Origin: Saprospirales bacterium
GTDB taxonomy: Bacteria; Bacteroidota; Bacteroidia; Chitinophagales; Saprospiraceae
Length of the DNA stretch: 64,000 bases
Assembly: GCA_016711045.1 (NCBI GenBank)
Contig: JADJTT010000002.1
Span: forward strand, 620,001 to 684,000
Direction: 5' to 3'
How positions within the stretch are numbered: the stretch's first letter is position 1; every line of letters starts with the position of its first letter. The position numbers and the translations under genes are program-made. Shown in pieces: positions 9,546 to 17,328 of the stretch. The notes beneath the pieces are model-generated. The model made no database searches and was not told where the DNA came from. It saw only the letters and a list, made by a program, of their open reading frames with translations.

Positions 9546-10604
9546 ATGGCAAACCAAAAGACTTCGAACCTCCTGGGCGACCAGGCTGCGTATTACCTCG
9601 ATCATCAATGCAAAACGATTGACAAGAAAGACATCCACATCCCGGGGGGCGATCTGATAGACCGTCTTTGGGTAGGCACCAACCGGAACAACCAGGTGCT
9701 GAACAACCTGCAACGCATTTTATCGCATGGCCGGATGGCTGGTTCGGGCTATGTATCGATCCTGCCTGTAGACCAGGGGATTGAGCATACCGCCGGGGCC
9801 TCTTTCGCCCCAAACCCCATTTATTTCGATCCGGAAAACATCGTTCGCCTCGCTATTGAAGGTGGCTGCAATGCGGTCGCATCTACTTTCGGAGTGCTGG
9901 CATCGGTATCGCGCAAGTATGCCCACAAGATCCCTTTCATCGTAAAGATCAACCACAACGAGCTGCTCACCTATCCCAACAAGTTCGACCAGATCATGTT
10001 TGGGTCGGTCGATGACGCCTGGAACATGGGCGCCGCCGCCGTAGGCGCTACCATCTATTTCGGCTCGGAGGAAAGCAATCGCCAACTCATCGAAGTAGCG
10101 GAGGCTTTTGAGCGGGCACACGAGCTGGGTATGGCTACTATTCTGTGGTGCTACACCCGCAACAATGCCTTTAAAAAAGACGGCGTAGATTATCATACCG
10201 CTGCCGACCTCACCAGCCAGGCCAACCACCTTGGTGTGACGATCCAGGCCGACATCATCAAGCAGAAGCTGCCGACCAACAATGGCGGTTTTACGGCAAT
10301 CAATTTCGCCAAGACGGATAAAGCCGTCTACGAGAAGTTGACTACCGACCACCCCATCGACCTGGCACGCTATCAGGTAGCCGGTTGCTACATGGGCCGC
10401 ATCGGGTTGATCAACTCCGGTGGCGAATCGAAAGGCGCTACCGACCTCCATGAAGCCGTGATCACCGCTGTGGTTAACAAACGCGCCGGCGGTATGGGCC
10501 TCATCTCGGGTCGCAAAGCCTTCCAGAAGCCTATGAAAGAGGGCGTAGCGCTCCTGAATGCGATTCAGGATGTGTACCTGGACAAGGATGTGACGATCGC
10601 CTAA
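9546..10604 (+). CDS. fbaB: Class I fructose-bisphosphate aldolase, DhnA/FbaB type
   Basis: Predicted to cleave fructose 1,6-bisphosphate to dihydroxyacetone phosphate and glyceraldehyde 3-phosphate (glycolysis/gluconeogenesis, cytoplasm) through a lysine Schiff base. The 352-residue protein shows the family's ILPVDQGIEHTAGASFAPNP start, FIVKINHNELL, GATIYFGS, ATILWCYTRN and a C-terminal GLISGRKAFQKP phosphate-binding region. ATG 9546 is preferred because the frame further upstream runs through the palindrome. Promoter and hairpin suggest control at the leader. DhnA-type aldolases are the usual form in this phylum. Confidence 0.9.
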   Translation: MANQKTSNLLGDQAAYYLDHQCKTIDKKDIHIPGGDLIDRLWVGTNRNNQVLNNLQRILSHGRMAGSGYVSILPVDQGIEHTAGASFAPNPIYFDPENIVRLAIEGGCNAVASTFGVLASVSRKYAHKIPFIVKINHNELLTYPNKFDQIMFGSVDDAWNMGAAAVGATIYFGSEESNRQLIEVAEAFERAHELGMATILWCYTRNNAFKKDGVDYHTAADLTSQANHLGVTIQADIIKQKLPTNNGGFTAINFAKTDKAVYEKLTTDHPIDLARYQVAGCYMGRIGLINSGGESKGATDLHEAVITAVVNKRAGGMGLISGRKAFQKPMKEGVALLNAIQDVYLDKDVTIA

Positions 10605-10608
10605 TCTT

Positions 10609-10698
10609 CAGTATGCAGTATGCAGTTGGCAGTTGGCAGTATGCAGTTGGCAGTATGCAGTTGGCAACTGCATGCTGCATACTGTACACTGCCTACTG
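10609..10698. repeat. Heptanucleotide array, forward then inverted
   Basis: Eight contiguous forward heptamers of type CAGTATG or CAGTTGG (10609-10664) are followed by inverted-type units ending in CTG: CAACTG, CATGCTG, CATACTG, TACACTG, CCTACTG (10665-10698). The array fills almost the whole spacer between the aldolase stop (10604) and the ATG at 10702, and the two halves can partly pair as a hairpin. Confidence 0.85.
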
Positions 10699-10701
10699 AG
10701 C

Positions 10702-11604
10702 ATGTTAAAGATCGCCTTCCACCCCATCTACAAGTACGAATTGCCTGAAGGCCACCGGTTTCCGATGGTCAAGTACGAATTATTGCCCGAACAGTTGCTG
10801 TACGAAGGCACGGTGACGGATGCCAATTTCTTTCAGCCAAAGGCATTGGAGGAAGAGGTGATCCTGCTCACCCACGAAGCTGATTATTGGGACAGGCTGA
10901 AGCGGCAGGCGCTCAGTCCGAAGGAAATCCGCGCAATTGGGTTTCCCATGACCGAGCGGCTGGTCGAACGGGGCCGGCATATCGCCAACGGGACCGTTCA
11001 ATGTGCGCTGTTGGCCCGGGAGTTTGGGGTGGCGCTCAACATCGCCGGAGGCACCCATCATTCTTTTAGTTTTAAAGGAGAAGGCTTTTGCGTGCTCAAC
11101 GACATCGCCATCGCTTCCAACTACCTCCTCCAGCAAGGTCATGCCCAAAAGATCCTGGTAGTAGATCTCGATGTACACCAGGGAAACGGTACCGCACAAA
11201 TCTTTCAGGAAGAGGATCGCGTATTTACCTTCAGCATGCACGGCGCAAAAAACTACCCAACCCGAAAGGAGCGGTCCGATCTCGACATTGGGCTACCCGA
11301 TGGATTGACGGACGAACCCTACCTGCGCATCCTGCGCAATACCTTACCTGCATTGATCGACACCGTGCAACCGGATCTCGTCTTCTACCTTTCAGGAGTA
11401 GATGTGCTGGCATCCGACAAACTGGGCCGACTGAGCATGAGCATGGAAGGCTGTAAAGAACGCGATCGTATCGTGTTGGAAATCTGTCATCGCAATAAGA
11501 TTCCCGTGGCGGTGAGTATGGGAGGTGGGTATTCGGAGAAAATTGCGACGATTGTCGAGGCACATGCGAATACGTTCAGGTTGGCGGGGGAGATGTATTT
11601 TTGA
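10702..11604 (+). CDS. Histone deacetylase/AcuC-family zinc hydrolase
   Basis: The arginase/deacetylase-fold enzyme removes acetyl or other acyl groups from protein lysines or small amines. The 300-residue protein carries the tandem histidine GGTHHSF (H119-H120), the metal-binding VDLDVHQGNG (~D155-H159), SGVDVLASDKLG (second metal Asp) and VSMGGGYSE. ATG 10702 is chosen; the open frame continues upstream only through the heptamer array. The substrate is unresolved: AcuC-like, polyamine or protein deacetylation are all possible. Confidence 0.87.
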   Translation: MLKIAFHPIYKYELPEGHRFPMVKYELLPEQLLYEGTVTDANFFQPKALEEEVILLTHEADYWDRLKRQALSPKEIRAIGFPMTERLVERGRHIANGTVQCALLAREFGVALNIAGGTHHSFSFKGEGFCVLNDIAIASNYLLQQGHAQKILVVDLDVHQGNGTAQIFQEEDRVFTFSMHGAKNYPTRKERSDLDIGLPDGLTDEPYLRILRNTLPALIDTVQPDLVFYLSGVDVLASDKLGRLSMSMEGCKERDRIVLEICHRNKIPVAVSMGGGYSEKIATIVEAHANTFRLAGEMYF

Positions 11605-11615
11605 AGGGGGGGACA

Positions 11616-11643
11616 CCCTCCTTCGCTAAAAAGCTACGGCGGG
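11616..11643. repeat. Interspersed CCTCCTTCGCTAAA...GCTACGGCGGG element, copy 1
   Basis: CCCTCCTTCGCTAAAAA then GCTACGGCGGG. It differs from the copy at 61033-61058 only by two extra A bases, and both lie just after a stop codon. Its partial inverted symmetry (CCxCCxTxGC...GCxAxGGxGG) suggests a REP-like palindromic repeat. Confidence 0.65.
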
Positions 11644-11862
11644 CACAGCAAAAAAAAAAGTCGCCTGAACGAGACGACTTCCTGAATTATAATCCCATGA
11701 ACATATCCAAAAACGAAATCTTTGACATTTTAATGAACGTGCCCTTGCACAGTCCGAATAAAACGATTATCTTCGTGTCGATAAAATGTTATTCGTTTCC
11801 CAACGAATTCAATCCCATGAACTGATTTTTTTTGTACTAATCCCGTGAGCAATGCTAATTTG

Positions 11863-11896
11863 AAGGCTGATTTCCCACAATCAGCCTTTTTTTATT
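11863..11896 (+). terminator. Intrinsic terminator in the spacer
   Basis: AAGGCTGATT-TCCCAC-AATCAGCCTT is a perfect 10-bp stem followed by a T-rich tail. No annotated gene lies within 250 bp upstream on this strand, so it suggests an uncharacterised short transcript from the 11.6-11.86 kb region. Confidence 0.75.
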
Positions 11897-12517
11897 TATT
11901 GAGTGTGTGGTTCTACCGATCTGAGAGATAGTAAACTGTCCCCCATTTTCAGGGGGACGGTACTACTAACAAATTATAATCCCATGAACATATGCAAATT
12001 TCAACATCCACTCGATTCTCGCCTCTTTTGTCTTTGTGAGTTATCCGGCCCGGGGGGAGGCGGGCCGGAGCACTCTAACAAACCGTAATCTCATGTAGAA
12101 TTCGAATGAATTTTTCTAACTCCGTTAAGCTAGATTCTTTTCTTTCAACTGTCCCCCTCTATTCACCATTCACGATACAAATATGCAGCACTCTTTTAGC
12201 GTTTACTAGTACATTTTTGGGTTATTGTGAAAAAAAAATTTAGTTTAAAAAGCGCAAAAAACCTTTAAAAAAAGTTTATAAACGATAAAAAAGAGCCTAA
12301 TTGTGAAAATTTAGCCCCCTAAAGAAGGATTTTTTTTTAAAAAAAAATTTTCTTTTCCTTTAAAAAGTCCCTTTTCTCATTCGAAATGACCGTTTTCTAC
12401 TGAAAACATACCGTATGCTTTTTCATTTCACACAAATCAACAGGCGCATTAGGCCGGATAGCAGGAAAAAATTAACTTCGTACACCCTTGCCCCTTAAAA
12501 GAAGTGAATAATTCTTC

Positions 12518-15004
12518 GTGGAAACATCCGATCTTTTTCATCCCGACCCGGCAACACAAACCTTTGCCGATGTACTTCTGCCCATTGCTATTGCAAAAGC
12601 CTATACGTATGTAGTGCCTGAGGAAATGGTGCCGCACCTGGCTTTTGGCAACCAGGTTGAGGTTTCTTTTGGCAAAAACAAGCGCTATTCCGGCATTGTG
12701 GTGCAAATCCACCGGGATGCGCCAGGGGGGTACAAGCCCAAGTCCATCCTGTCTATCATCGACGCCCGCCCGTTGATCACCCCACAACAGTTGAAGCTTT
12801 GGCAATGGATGGCCGGCTACTATTGCTGCACCCTGGGCGAGGTGATGAATACGGCTATGCCTTCCAACCTCAAGCTGGCCAGCGAAACCCGCATTTCCCT
12901 CAGTCCACTCTACGACCATAACTTTCAAGGACTTTCCGATAAAGAATTTCTCGTCACGGAGGCCCTCTCTATCCAGGGCGAACTAACGCTGGATGAGGTG
13001 CGCAGTATTTTGGATCAAAAGACCATATATCCGGTCATCCATCAGCTGATCGAAAAGCGGATCATCTACCTCAAAGAAGAGATCCAGGCAAAATATCAAC
13101 CCAAGACCATCTCCTGCGTGCGCCTGCAAGAGCCATACGCCTCCCGGCCGGAATTGCTGGAGGAAGCATTTGAGCTCACCAGCCGCTCGGCCAAACAGAC
13201 AGATGCGCTCATGGCCTTCGTCCAACTGGTTCGAAAAGGCCCTTTTGTACGGAAACAGGCAATTTATGAGTTGGCAAATGCCGACCATGGCGTCATAAAG
13301 GCCCTGGAGAAAAAAGGCATCCTGGAAACGTATGAACAGGAAGTGAGCCGCATGCCCGGTTACGAAGATGAGTCCGCCGAACAGTCCGACCTCTCGGAAA
13401 AGCAGCAAACCGCGCTAACCCAGATCCGGGAGCAGTTTGAGGAATATCCCGTCGTGTTGATACACGGGGTAACCGGCAGCGGAAAAACCCGACTCTATGT
13501 AGAGCTTATCCAGGAAGCCATTGACCGTGGCGGGCAGGCGCTCTACCTCCTTCCCGAAATTGCGCTGACCACCCAGATCATCGACCGCCTGAAAAAAGTA
13601 TTCGGCGACCAGATCGCGGTATACCACTCCCGCCTCAGCAACAACGAGCGTGTAGAAGTGTGGCGCAGCGTACTGGAAGGCAAACCCGTCATCCTGGGCC
13701 CCCGATCCAGCCTCTTCCTCCCCTTTGCAAAACTGGGCATGGTGGTCGTCGACGAAGAACACGACAATTCCTATAAACAACAAGACCCTGCGCCCCGCTA
13801 CAACGGGCGCGATACGGCTATCTACCTGGGGCGCCTCCACGAGTCGAAGGTGCTGTTGGGTACCGCTACTCCCTCCCTGGAGTCCTACCACAACGCCAAG
13901 ACCAAAAAATACGGGCTGGTAGAACTCTTCGAACGCTATGGAGGGTTGGAGCTTCCCGAGGTCCATATTGCCGACCTCAAGACGCCCCCGGCGCCGGCCG
14001 GTGCGCCCCCATCGGTATTCAGCGCCCAATTGTTGACGGAGCTCAAATACACCCTCGAGCAGCGAGAGCAGGCCATTTTGTTTCAAAACCGGAGGGGGTA
14101 TGCACCCGTTTACCGGTGCAATTCCTGTGGCTGGACCCAGCAATGCGAGCACTGCGATGTGACCCTTACCTACCACAAGTCGCAAAACCAACTGCGCTGC
14201 CACTACTGTGGGTTTCGGGCTTCTACCCTGCCCGCTTGTCCGGCATGCGGCAACCGCGACCTGCACCTTCAGGGCACCGGCACCGAGCGTATCGAAGACG
14301 ATATAGCCATTCATTTTCCGGAGGCCCGCATCGGCCGCATGGACCTCGACACCGTGCGCACCAAGCACGCCCATGCGCGCATCATCAACGATTTTGAAGA
14401 ACACCGCCTCGACATCCTCGTTGGCACCCAGATGGTGACCAAAGGACTCGACTTCGACAAAGTCTCGATCGTGGGCGTCATCAATGCCGACCAGCTGCTA
14501 CATTTTCCGGACTTCCGGGCCAGCGAGCGGGCTTTTCAGCTGCTCACCCAGGTAGCGGGAAGAGCCGGCCGGAAGGGACGTCGCGGGAAAGTCGTCATCC
14601 AAGCCCTGCAAACCACCCACCCCGTACTCAAAGACGTCATCGCCGGCGACTACAAAGATTTTTACCGCCGCGAGATCGAAGAGCGGCAGGCATTCAAATA
14701 TCCGCCCTTTTACCGCCTGATCAAGATCACCCTCAAGCACAAGATACCCGAGACCGTCAACCGCGCCGCCCAACATCTGGGCAACCTGCTGAAAGACCAC
14801 CTGGGTCCGCGCGTGATGGGGCCTGCGATCCCCTACGTGTCGCGCGTGCGGGGACAATACCTCCTCGATATCCTCGTCAAACTCGAGCGCAACAACCACC
14901 TCATTTTCCAAAGCAAAGAATGGATCATGGACGGCATCCATCAGGTGCATCGGCTGGAAGGGTGTTCGGGAGTGCGGGTGAATGTAGATGTGGATCCGGG
15001 GTAG
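12518..15004 (+). CDS. priA: Primosomal replication restart helicase PriA
   Basis: Reloads the replicative helicase at stalled forks. The 828-residue protein has an N-terminal 3'-DNA-binding domain (FADVLLPIAIAKAYTY), Walker A GVTGSGKT (~318-325), Walker B DEEH (~410), motif III GTATPSLES, a zinc-binding module with four CxxC pairs (~533-590: CNSCGW, CEHCD, CHYCG, CPACGN), and helicase motifs VGTQMVTKGLDF and QVAGRAGRKG. The start is inferred as GTG 12518, since no ATG precedes the conserved N-terminus. It follows a long AT-rich spacer, so it is probably transcribed from its own promoter. Confidence 0.94.
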   Translation: METSDLFHPDPATQTFADVLLPIAIAKAYTYVVPEEMVPHLAFGNQVEVSFGKNKRYSGIVVQIHRDAPGGYKPKSILSIIDARPLITPQQLKLWQWMAGYYCCTLGEVMNTAMPSNLKLASETRISLSPLYDHNFQGLSDKEFLVTEALSIQGELTLDEVRSILDQKTIYPVIHQLIEKRIIYLKEEIQAKYQPKTISCVRLQEPYASRPELLEEAFELTSRSAKQTDALMAFVQLVRKGPFVRKQAIYELANADHGVIKALEKKGILETYEQEVSRMPGYEDESAEQSDLSEKQQTALTQIREQFEEYPVVLIHGVTGSGKTRLYVELIQEAIDRGGQALYLLPEIALTTQIIDRLKKVFGDQIAVYHSRLSNNERVEVWRSVLEGKPVILGPRSSLFLPFAKLGMVVVDEEHDNSYKQQDPAPRYNGRDTAIYLGRLHESKVLLGTATPSLESYHNAKTKKYGLVELFERYGGLELPEVHIADLKTPPAPAGAPPSVFSAQLLTELKYTLEQREQAILFQNRRGYAPVYRCNSCGWTQQCEHCDVTLTYHKSQNQLRCHYCGFRASTLPACPACGNRDLHLQGTGTERIEDDIAIHFPEARIGRMDLDTVRTKHAHARIINDFEEHRLDILVGTQMVTKGLDFDKVSIVGVINADQLLHFPDFRASERAFQLLTQVAGRAGRKGRRGKVVIQALQTTHPVLKDVIAGDYKDFYRREIEERQAFKYPPFYRLIKITLKHKIPETVNRAAQHLGNLLKDHLGPRVMGPAIPYVSRVRGQYLLDILVKLERNNHLIFQSKEWIMDGIHQVHRLEGCSGVRVNVDVDPG

Positions 15005-15005
15005 T

Positions 15006-15125
15006 GGGTGAAGGGTGAAGAGTGAAAACCTATTTCAGGACAAGGCAATAAACGTTTGGGGAGTTTAGCGTTTATCGTTTATATTCGCCCCATTCTCTTC
15101 ACCCTTCACGCCTCACCCTTCACTC
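15006..15125. repeat. Heptamer arrays facing each other in the priA-NmrA spacer
   Basis: Three forward heptamers (GGGTGAA, GGGTGAA, GAGTGAA; 15006-15026) begin just after the priA stop. Four inverted-type heptamers (TTCACCC, TTCACGC, CTCACCC, TTCACTC; 15098-15125) end 7 bp before the next ATG. This repeats the layout of 10609-10698: forward after the stop, inverted before the start. Confidence 0.8.
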
Positions 15126-15132
15126 AAAAAAA

Positions 15133-15963
15133 ATGAAAATACTCATTACCGGAGCAACGGGAACCGTCGGTTCGGCCGTGCTCGAGCACTTGAAAAGCCT
15201 GGGGATGGATGCAGTGGGCGCTGGACGTGCGGCCGCTGTTGACACCTCCTGGGCTCAATTAGATTTTGCAAAGACCACTACTTTCCGGAAAGCCCTGAAG
15301 GGTATCACCCATCTATTTCTGGTGGTGCCTTCCGGGTATAAAGATGCCGGGCACATACAGCGATTTCTCGATGCGGCGATCTCCTTTCACGTGGAGCATA
15401 TCACCTTTTTGTCCGGTCGTACGACCGGCGATGTACCGGGACGGATGTTGAATACGGTGGAGGAGCAGGTACGGAAATGTGGATTGCCCTATACTATACT
15501 ACGTCCGGGCTGGTTTATGCAGAACTTCGCCCTAGGGCTCGCCGAAGATATCCGGCAGGAAGGGAAGATCTACCTCCCTGCCGGCGATGCTAAGACGGCA
15601 TTTGTCGATGTGCGCGATATTGCGGTGGCAGTAGAGAAGACTTTTTTGGAAAAAGGGCATCAGGGAAAGACCTATGACCTGGTTAGCCAGGAAGCGATCG
15701 ACCACTACGAAGTAGCCCGGTTATTTTCCGAAGCGCTAGGCAGGCCGGTGGAATACGTAGACCTCTCCCCTACTGATTTTCTGTCCCTCATGCTTGGGCG
15801 CGGAGAGGGAGAAGAAGGCCTGGCCGCCTACATCTACCTGTTCGACCTGGTGAAGACCGGAAAAGAGGCGCGTTTGTCGGCTGATCTGGCGGAGTTGCTG
15901 GGGCGGGAGCCGAAGCGGTTTGGGGCGTTTGTGGGGGATTATTTAGCGATTTGGAAACAATAA
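15133..15963 (+). CDS. NmrA-like atypical short-chain dehydrogenase
   Basis: An NAD(P)-binding Rossmann protein of 276 residues with GATGTVG (7-13) at the N-terminus, an NmrA-like YTILRPGWFMQNF segment (~125-137) and VDVRDIAVAV. The canonical SDR YxxxK pair is not obvious, which fits NmrA/HSCARG redox-sensor-like members or atypical NAD(P)H:quinone oxidoreductases. The function is not predictable beyond nucleotide binding. A strong tRNA promoter lies immediately after its stop. Confidence 0.82.
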   Translation: MKILITGATGTVGSAVLEHLKSLGMDAVGAGRAAAVDTSWAQLDFAKTTTFRKALKGITHLFLVVPSGYKDAGHIQRFLDAAISFHVEHITFLSGRTTGDVPGRMLNTVEEQVRKCGLPYTILRPGWFMQNFALGLAEDIRQEGKIYLPAGDAKTAFVDVRDIAVAVEKTFLEKGHQGKTYDLVSQEAIDHYEVARLFSEALGRPVEYVDLSPTDFLSLMLGRGEGEEGLAAYIYLFDLVKTGKEARLSADLAELLGREPKRFGAFVGDYLAIWKQ

Positions 15964-15967
15964 GGGG

Positions 15968-15997
15968 TTGTATTTTTTATCTTTTGTCGTATATTTG
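15968..15997 (+). promoter_or_regulatory. Promoter of tRNA-Ala
   Basis: TTG (15968-15970), exactly 19 nt, then TATATTTG (15990-15997): a perfect Bacteroidota primary-sigma promoter. It is about 90 bp upstream of the tRNA; the leader contains a REP-like hairpin. Confidence 0.8.
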
Positions 15998-16043
15998 CGT
16001 TCGCTTTTGAAAGGAAAAGTGAATTCCGCCTTTGTTAAGGCTT

Positions 16044-16083
16044 ATGGCGGAACGATCCGCCTACGCTAAGGCTTCGGCGGACA
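16044..16083. repeat. REP-like hairpin in the tRNA-Ala leader
   Basis: TCCGCC-TACGCTAAGGCTTC-GGCGGA and the flanking GGCGGAACGATCCGCC form nested inverted repeats. It resembles the CCTCCTTCGCTAAA...GCTACGGCGGG elements (shared CGCTAA and CGGCGG). Confidence 0.5.
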
Positions 16084-16087
16084 AGCA

Positions 16088-16164
<77 letters not shown>

Positions 16165-16170
16165 CTTACA

Positions 16171-16205
16171 AAGGGTCGCCGATAATATTCGGTGGCCCTT
16201 TTTTT
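16171..16205 (+). terminator. Terminator of tRNA-Ala
   Basis: AAGGGTCGCCGA-TAATAT-TCGGTGGCCCTT, a 12-bp stem with two G-T pairs, then a run of T. Confidence 0.85.
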
Positions 16206-16222
16206 GTCGCAGCCGACTAGTG

Positions 16223-16280
16223 CGTCCCGATCGAAGGTCGGGAAGGTCAGGGGTTCGACTCCCCTTACCTCCACCACTTA
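16223..16280 (+). pseudogene. tRNA-Ala 3'-half remnant (37-bp exact duplication)
   Basis: Bases 16244-16280 repeat 16132-16168 exactly (37 bp): variable loop, T arm, 3' acceptor strand, CCA and flank. The upstream part is not the Ala 5' half; instead a palindrome TCCCGA-TCGAAGG-TCGGGA (16224-16242) sits where an anticodon arm would be. The remnant cannot fold as a full tRNA. Such 3'-end duplications are typical of integration scars, but no integrase gene is nearby. Confidence 0.75.
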
Positions 16281-16287
16281 AACAAAT

Positions 16288-16328
16288 AAGCCCTTGTAAT
16301 TCAGTGAATTGCAAGGGCTTTTGTTTTT
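16288..16328 (+). terminator. Terminator after the tRNA remnant
   Basis: AAGCCCTTGTAATTC-AGT-GAATTGCAAGGGCTT, a 15-bp stem with one T-G pair, then TTGTTTTT. The pseudo-tRNA thus has its own terminator. Confidence 0.8.
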
Positions 16329-16363
16329 ATATTTCGATTGTTTTTCGATGCCTGATCCAAAAA

Positions 16364-16412
16364 ATCACCGAAATCAAGGAAATCATATTAATCACACGAA
16401 TCACAGTTCAGA
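16364..16412. repeat. 9-nt-period array (ATCAnnnnn), copy 1
   Basis: Five contiguous nonamers start with ATCA: ATCACCGAA, ATCAAGGAA, ATCATATTA, ATCACACGA, ATCACAGTT, then CAGA. The period is exact. It ends 8 bp from the stop codon of the minus-strand gene at 16420. Confidence 0.8.
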
Positions 16413-16419
16413 CCAAAAT

Positions 16420-16932
16420 TCAATCCAGCGCCTCCGGCGCATCTATCCTTTTCGACTTCAAATCCTCCTTAATATCCACAACGATCATTTCAATTTCATC
16501 GCCGTGGACAAAGGCTTTTAGTTGTTTGTCATCCATGTTTATGATGTCTTTGATAATCCATCCGTCCTCCTTGGGCGCGTTCCCGATCATCACTTCTCCA
16601 GACTGAATGGTCCGCGCGAAAAACGAGACTTTCCCCTTCTCCACCCGGTAAGAAATAGGGGTCCCTTTATTTAAAAACACCAGTTCCTTCTTCAACGGGT
16701 CTTCTAAACCGAATTTTAAACGACCGTTCTTAATGGCTTTGTCCGACCCTGTCAAAACTTTGAAGAAACGCCTCAAAAATTCATATATAAAACACAGAAT
16801 AATAATACCGAAAAAAATTGCGAGAAACATCAACGGATCGCCGGTGTAGGCAAGAGGTAAGAACGTGAAAGAACTGCTCCATAAATTCCAATCCTTCCTT
16901 GGAATAGCCATGTTCCTTTCAGAATCTTTCAT
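16420..16932 (-). CDS. Small membrane-anchored hypothetical protein
   Basis: 170 residues, no recognised family. An N-terminal hydrophilic stretch, one or two hydrophobic segments (~24-32 and ~33-55, PLMFLAIFFGIIILCFIYEF), then a soluble basic/acidic domain of ~110 residues, predicted to face the cytoplasm or periplasm. It stands alone between the tRNA-Ala locus and a T9SS gene and is flanked by two inward-facing copies of the 9-nt-period repeat, an arrangement not seen around other genes here. Function unknown. Confidence 0.6.
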   Translation of the reverse strand: MKDSERNMAIPRKDWNLWSSSFTFLPLAYTGDPLMFLAIFFGIIILCFIYEFLRRFFKVLTGSDKAIKNGRLKFGLEDPLKKELVFLNKGTPISYRVEKGKVSFFARTIQSGEVMIGNAPKEDGWIIKDIINMDDKQLKAFVHGDEIEMIVVDIKEDLKSKRIDAPEALD

Positions 16933-17079
16933 GGTGGGATTTGGGTTTTAGTGTGTAAAAAAGGATTCGACCAGAAAATCCGGCAGTGACTTTTCTGTTT
17001 GAAAAATACAAAAAATCCATATAAGTTAGCCGGGGGCTGGTAGAAAAAATATCTTCACTGGAACAACTGAAGCAATTGG

Positions 17080-17119
17080 TCTGAACTGTGACTTTTGTGA
17101 TTCATATGATTTTTATGAT
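17080..17119. repeat. 9-nt-period array, copy 2 (inverted)
   Basis: TCTG-AACTGTGAC-TTTTGTGAT-TCATATGAT-TTTTATGAT: reverse orientation of copy 1 with the same CAGTTCAGA end. With copy 1 it brackets the gene at 16420-16932. Confidence 0.8.
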
Positions 17120-17183
17120 TGTCTTAACCGGTAAATATCACAAAGAAGGAGCATTCGTATTTCAGCCCACTCCTGTTTAATAA

Positions 17184-17214
17184 ATCATTCCAATCACCTA
17201 AATCACAGTTCAGA
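17184..17214. repeat. 9-nt-period array, copy 3
   Basis: ATCATTCCA-ATCACCTAA-ATCACAGTT-CAGA, same orientation as copy 1. Confidence 0.75.
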
Positions 17215-17328
17215 TTTAGTACTTTTAGCAAGAGCCCGGAAATAACCTATTTTCTGAAATGATGTCACTCACCCAACTTTTGTAACACCAAGAGGGTACA
17301 TCTGATTGACACCCTAAAACATCATCGC

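Larger units (their letters stand above)
11605..12517. other. Gene-poor, AT-rich spacer with hairpins and a recurring motif
   Basis: No convincing gene. It holds: a CCTCCTTCGCTAAA repeat (11616-11643); five variants of AATCCCATGAAC (around 11691, 11811, 11839, 11977, 12086); hairpins beside several of them (11658-11680; GTCCCCC/GGGGGAC 11938-11958; CCGGCCCG/CGGGCCGG 12045-12068); one clear terminator (11863-11896); TTCACCA-TTCACGA heptamers near 12165; and a very AT-rich stretch (12220-12420) with long A and T runs before priA. Short open frames here (61-74 codons) have no recognisable content. Confidence 0.5.
16933..17328. other. Intergenic region with two 9-nt-period repeats
   Basis: No gene seen. 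It contains copies 2 and 3 of the ATCAnnnnn array (17080-17119 and 17184-17214) in opposite orientation, able to pair through TCTGAACTGTGA/TCACAGTTCAGA, and the upstream region of the LamG/T9SS gene. Confidence 0.5.

Noticed and set aside
11601..11825. Small open frames in the 11.6-12.1 kb spacer
   Set aside because: They run through repeats and hairpins and have no signal, domain or codon bias.
13415..14404. 329-codon open frame antisense to priA
   Set aside because: It is the mirror of a highly conserved helicase coding sequence, with no start signal or family match.
16364..17214. Nonamer arrays as a CRISPR or iteron origin
   Set aside because: The constant part is only four bases per unit with variable five, and no replication initiator gene or spacers of useful length are present.
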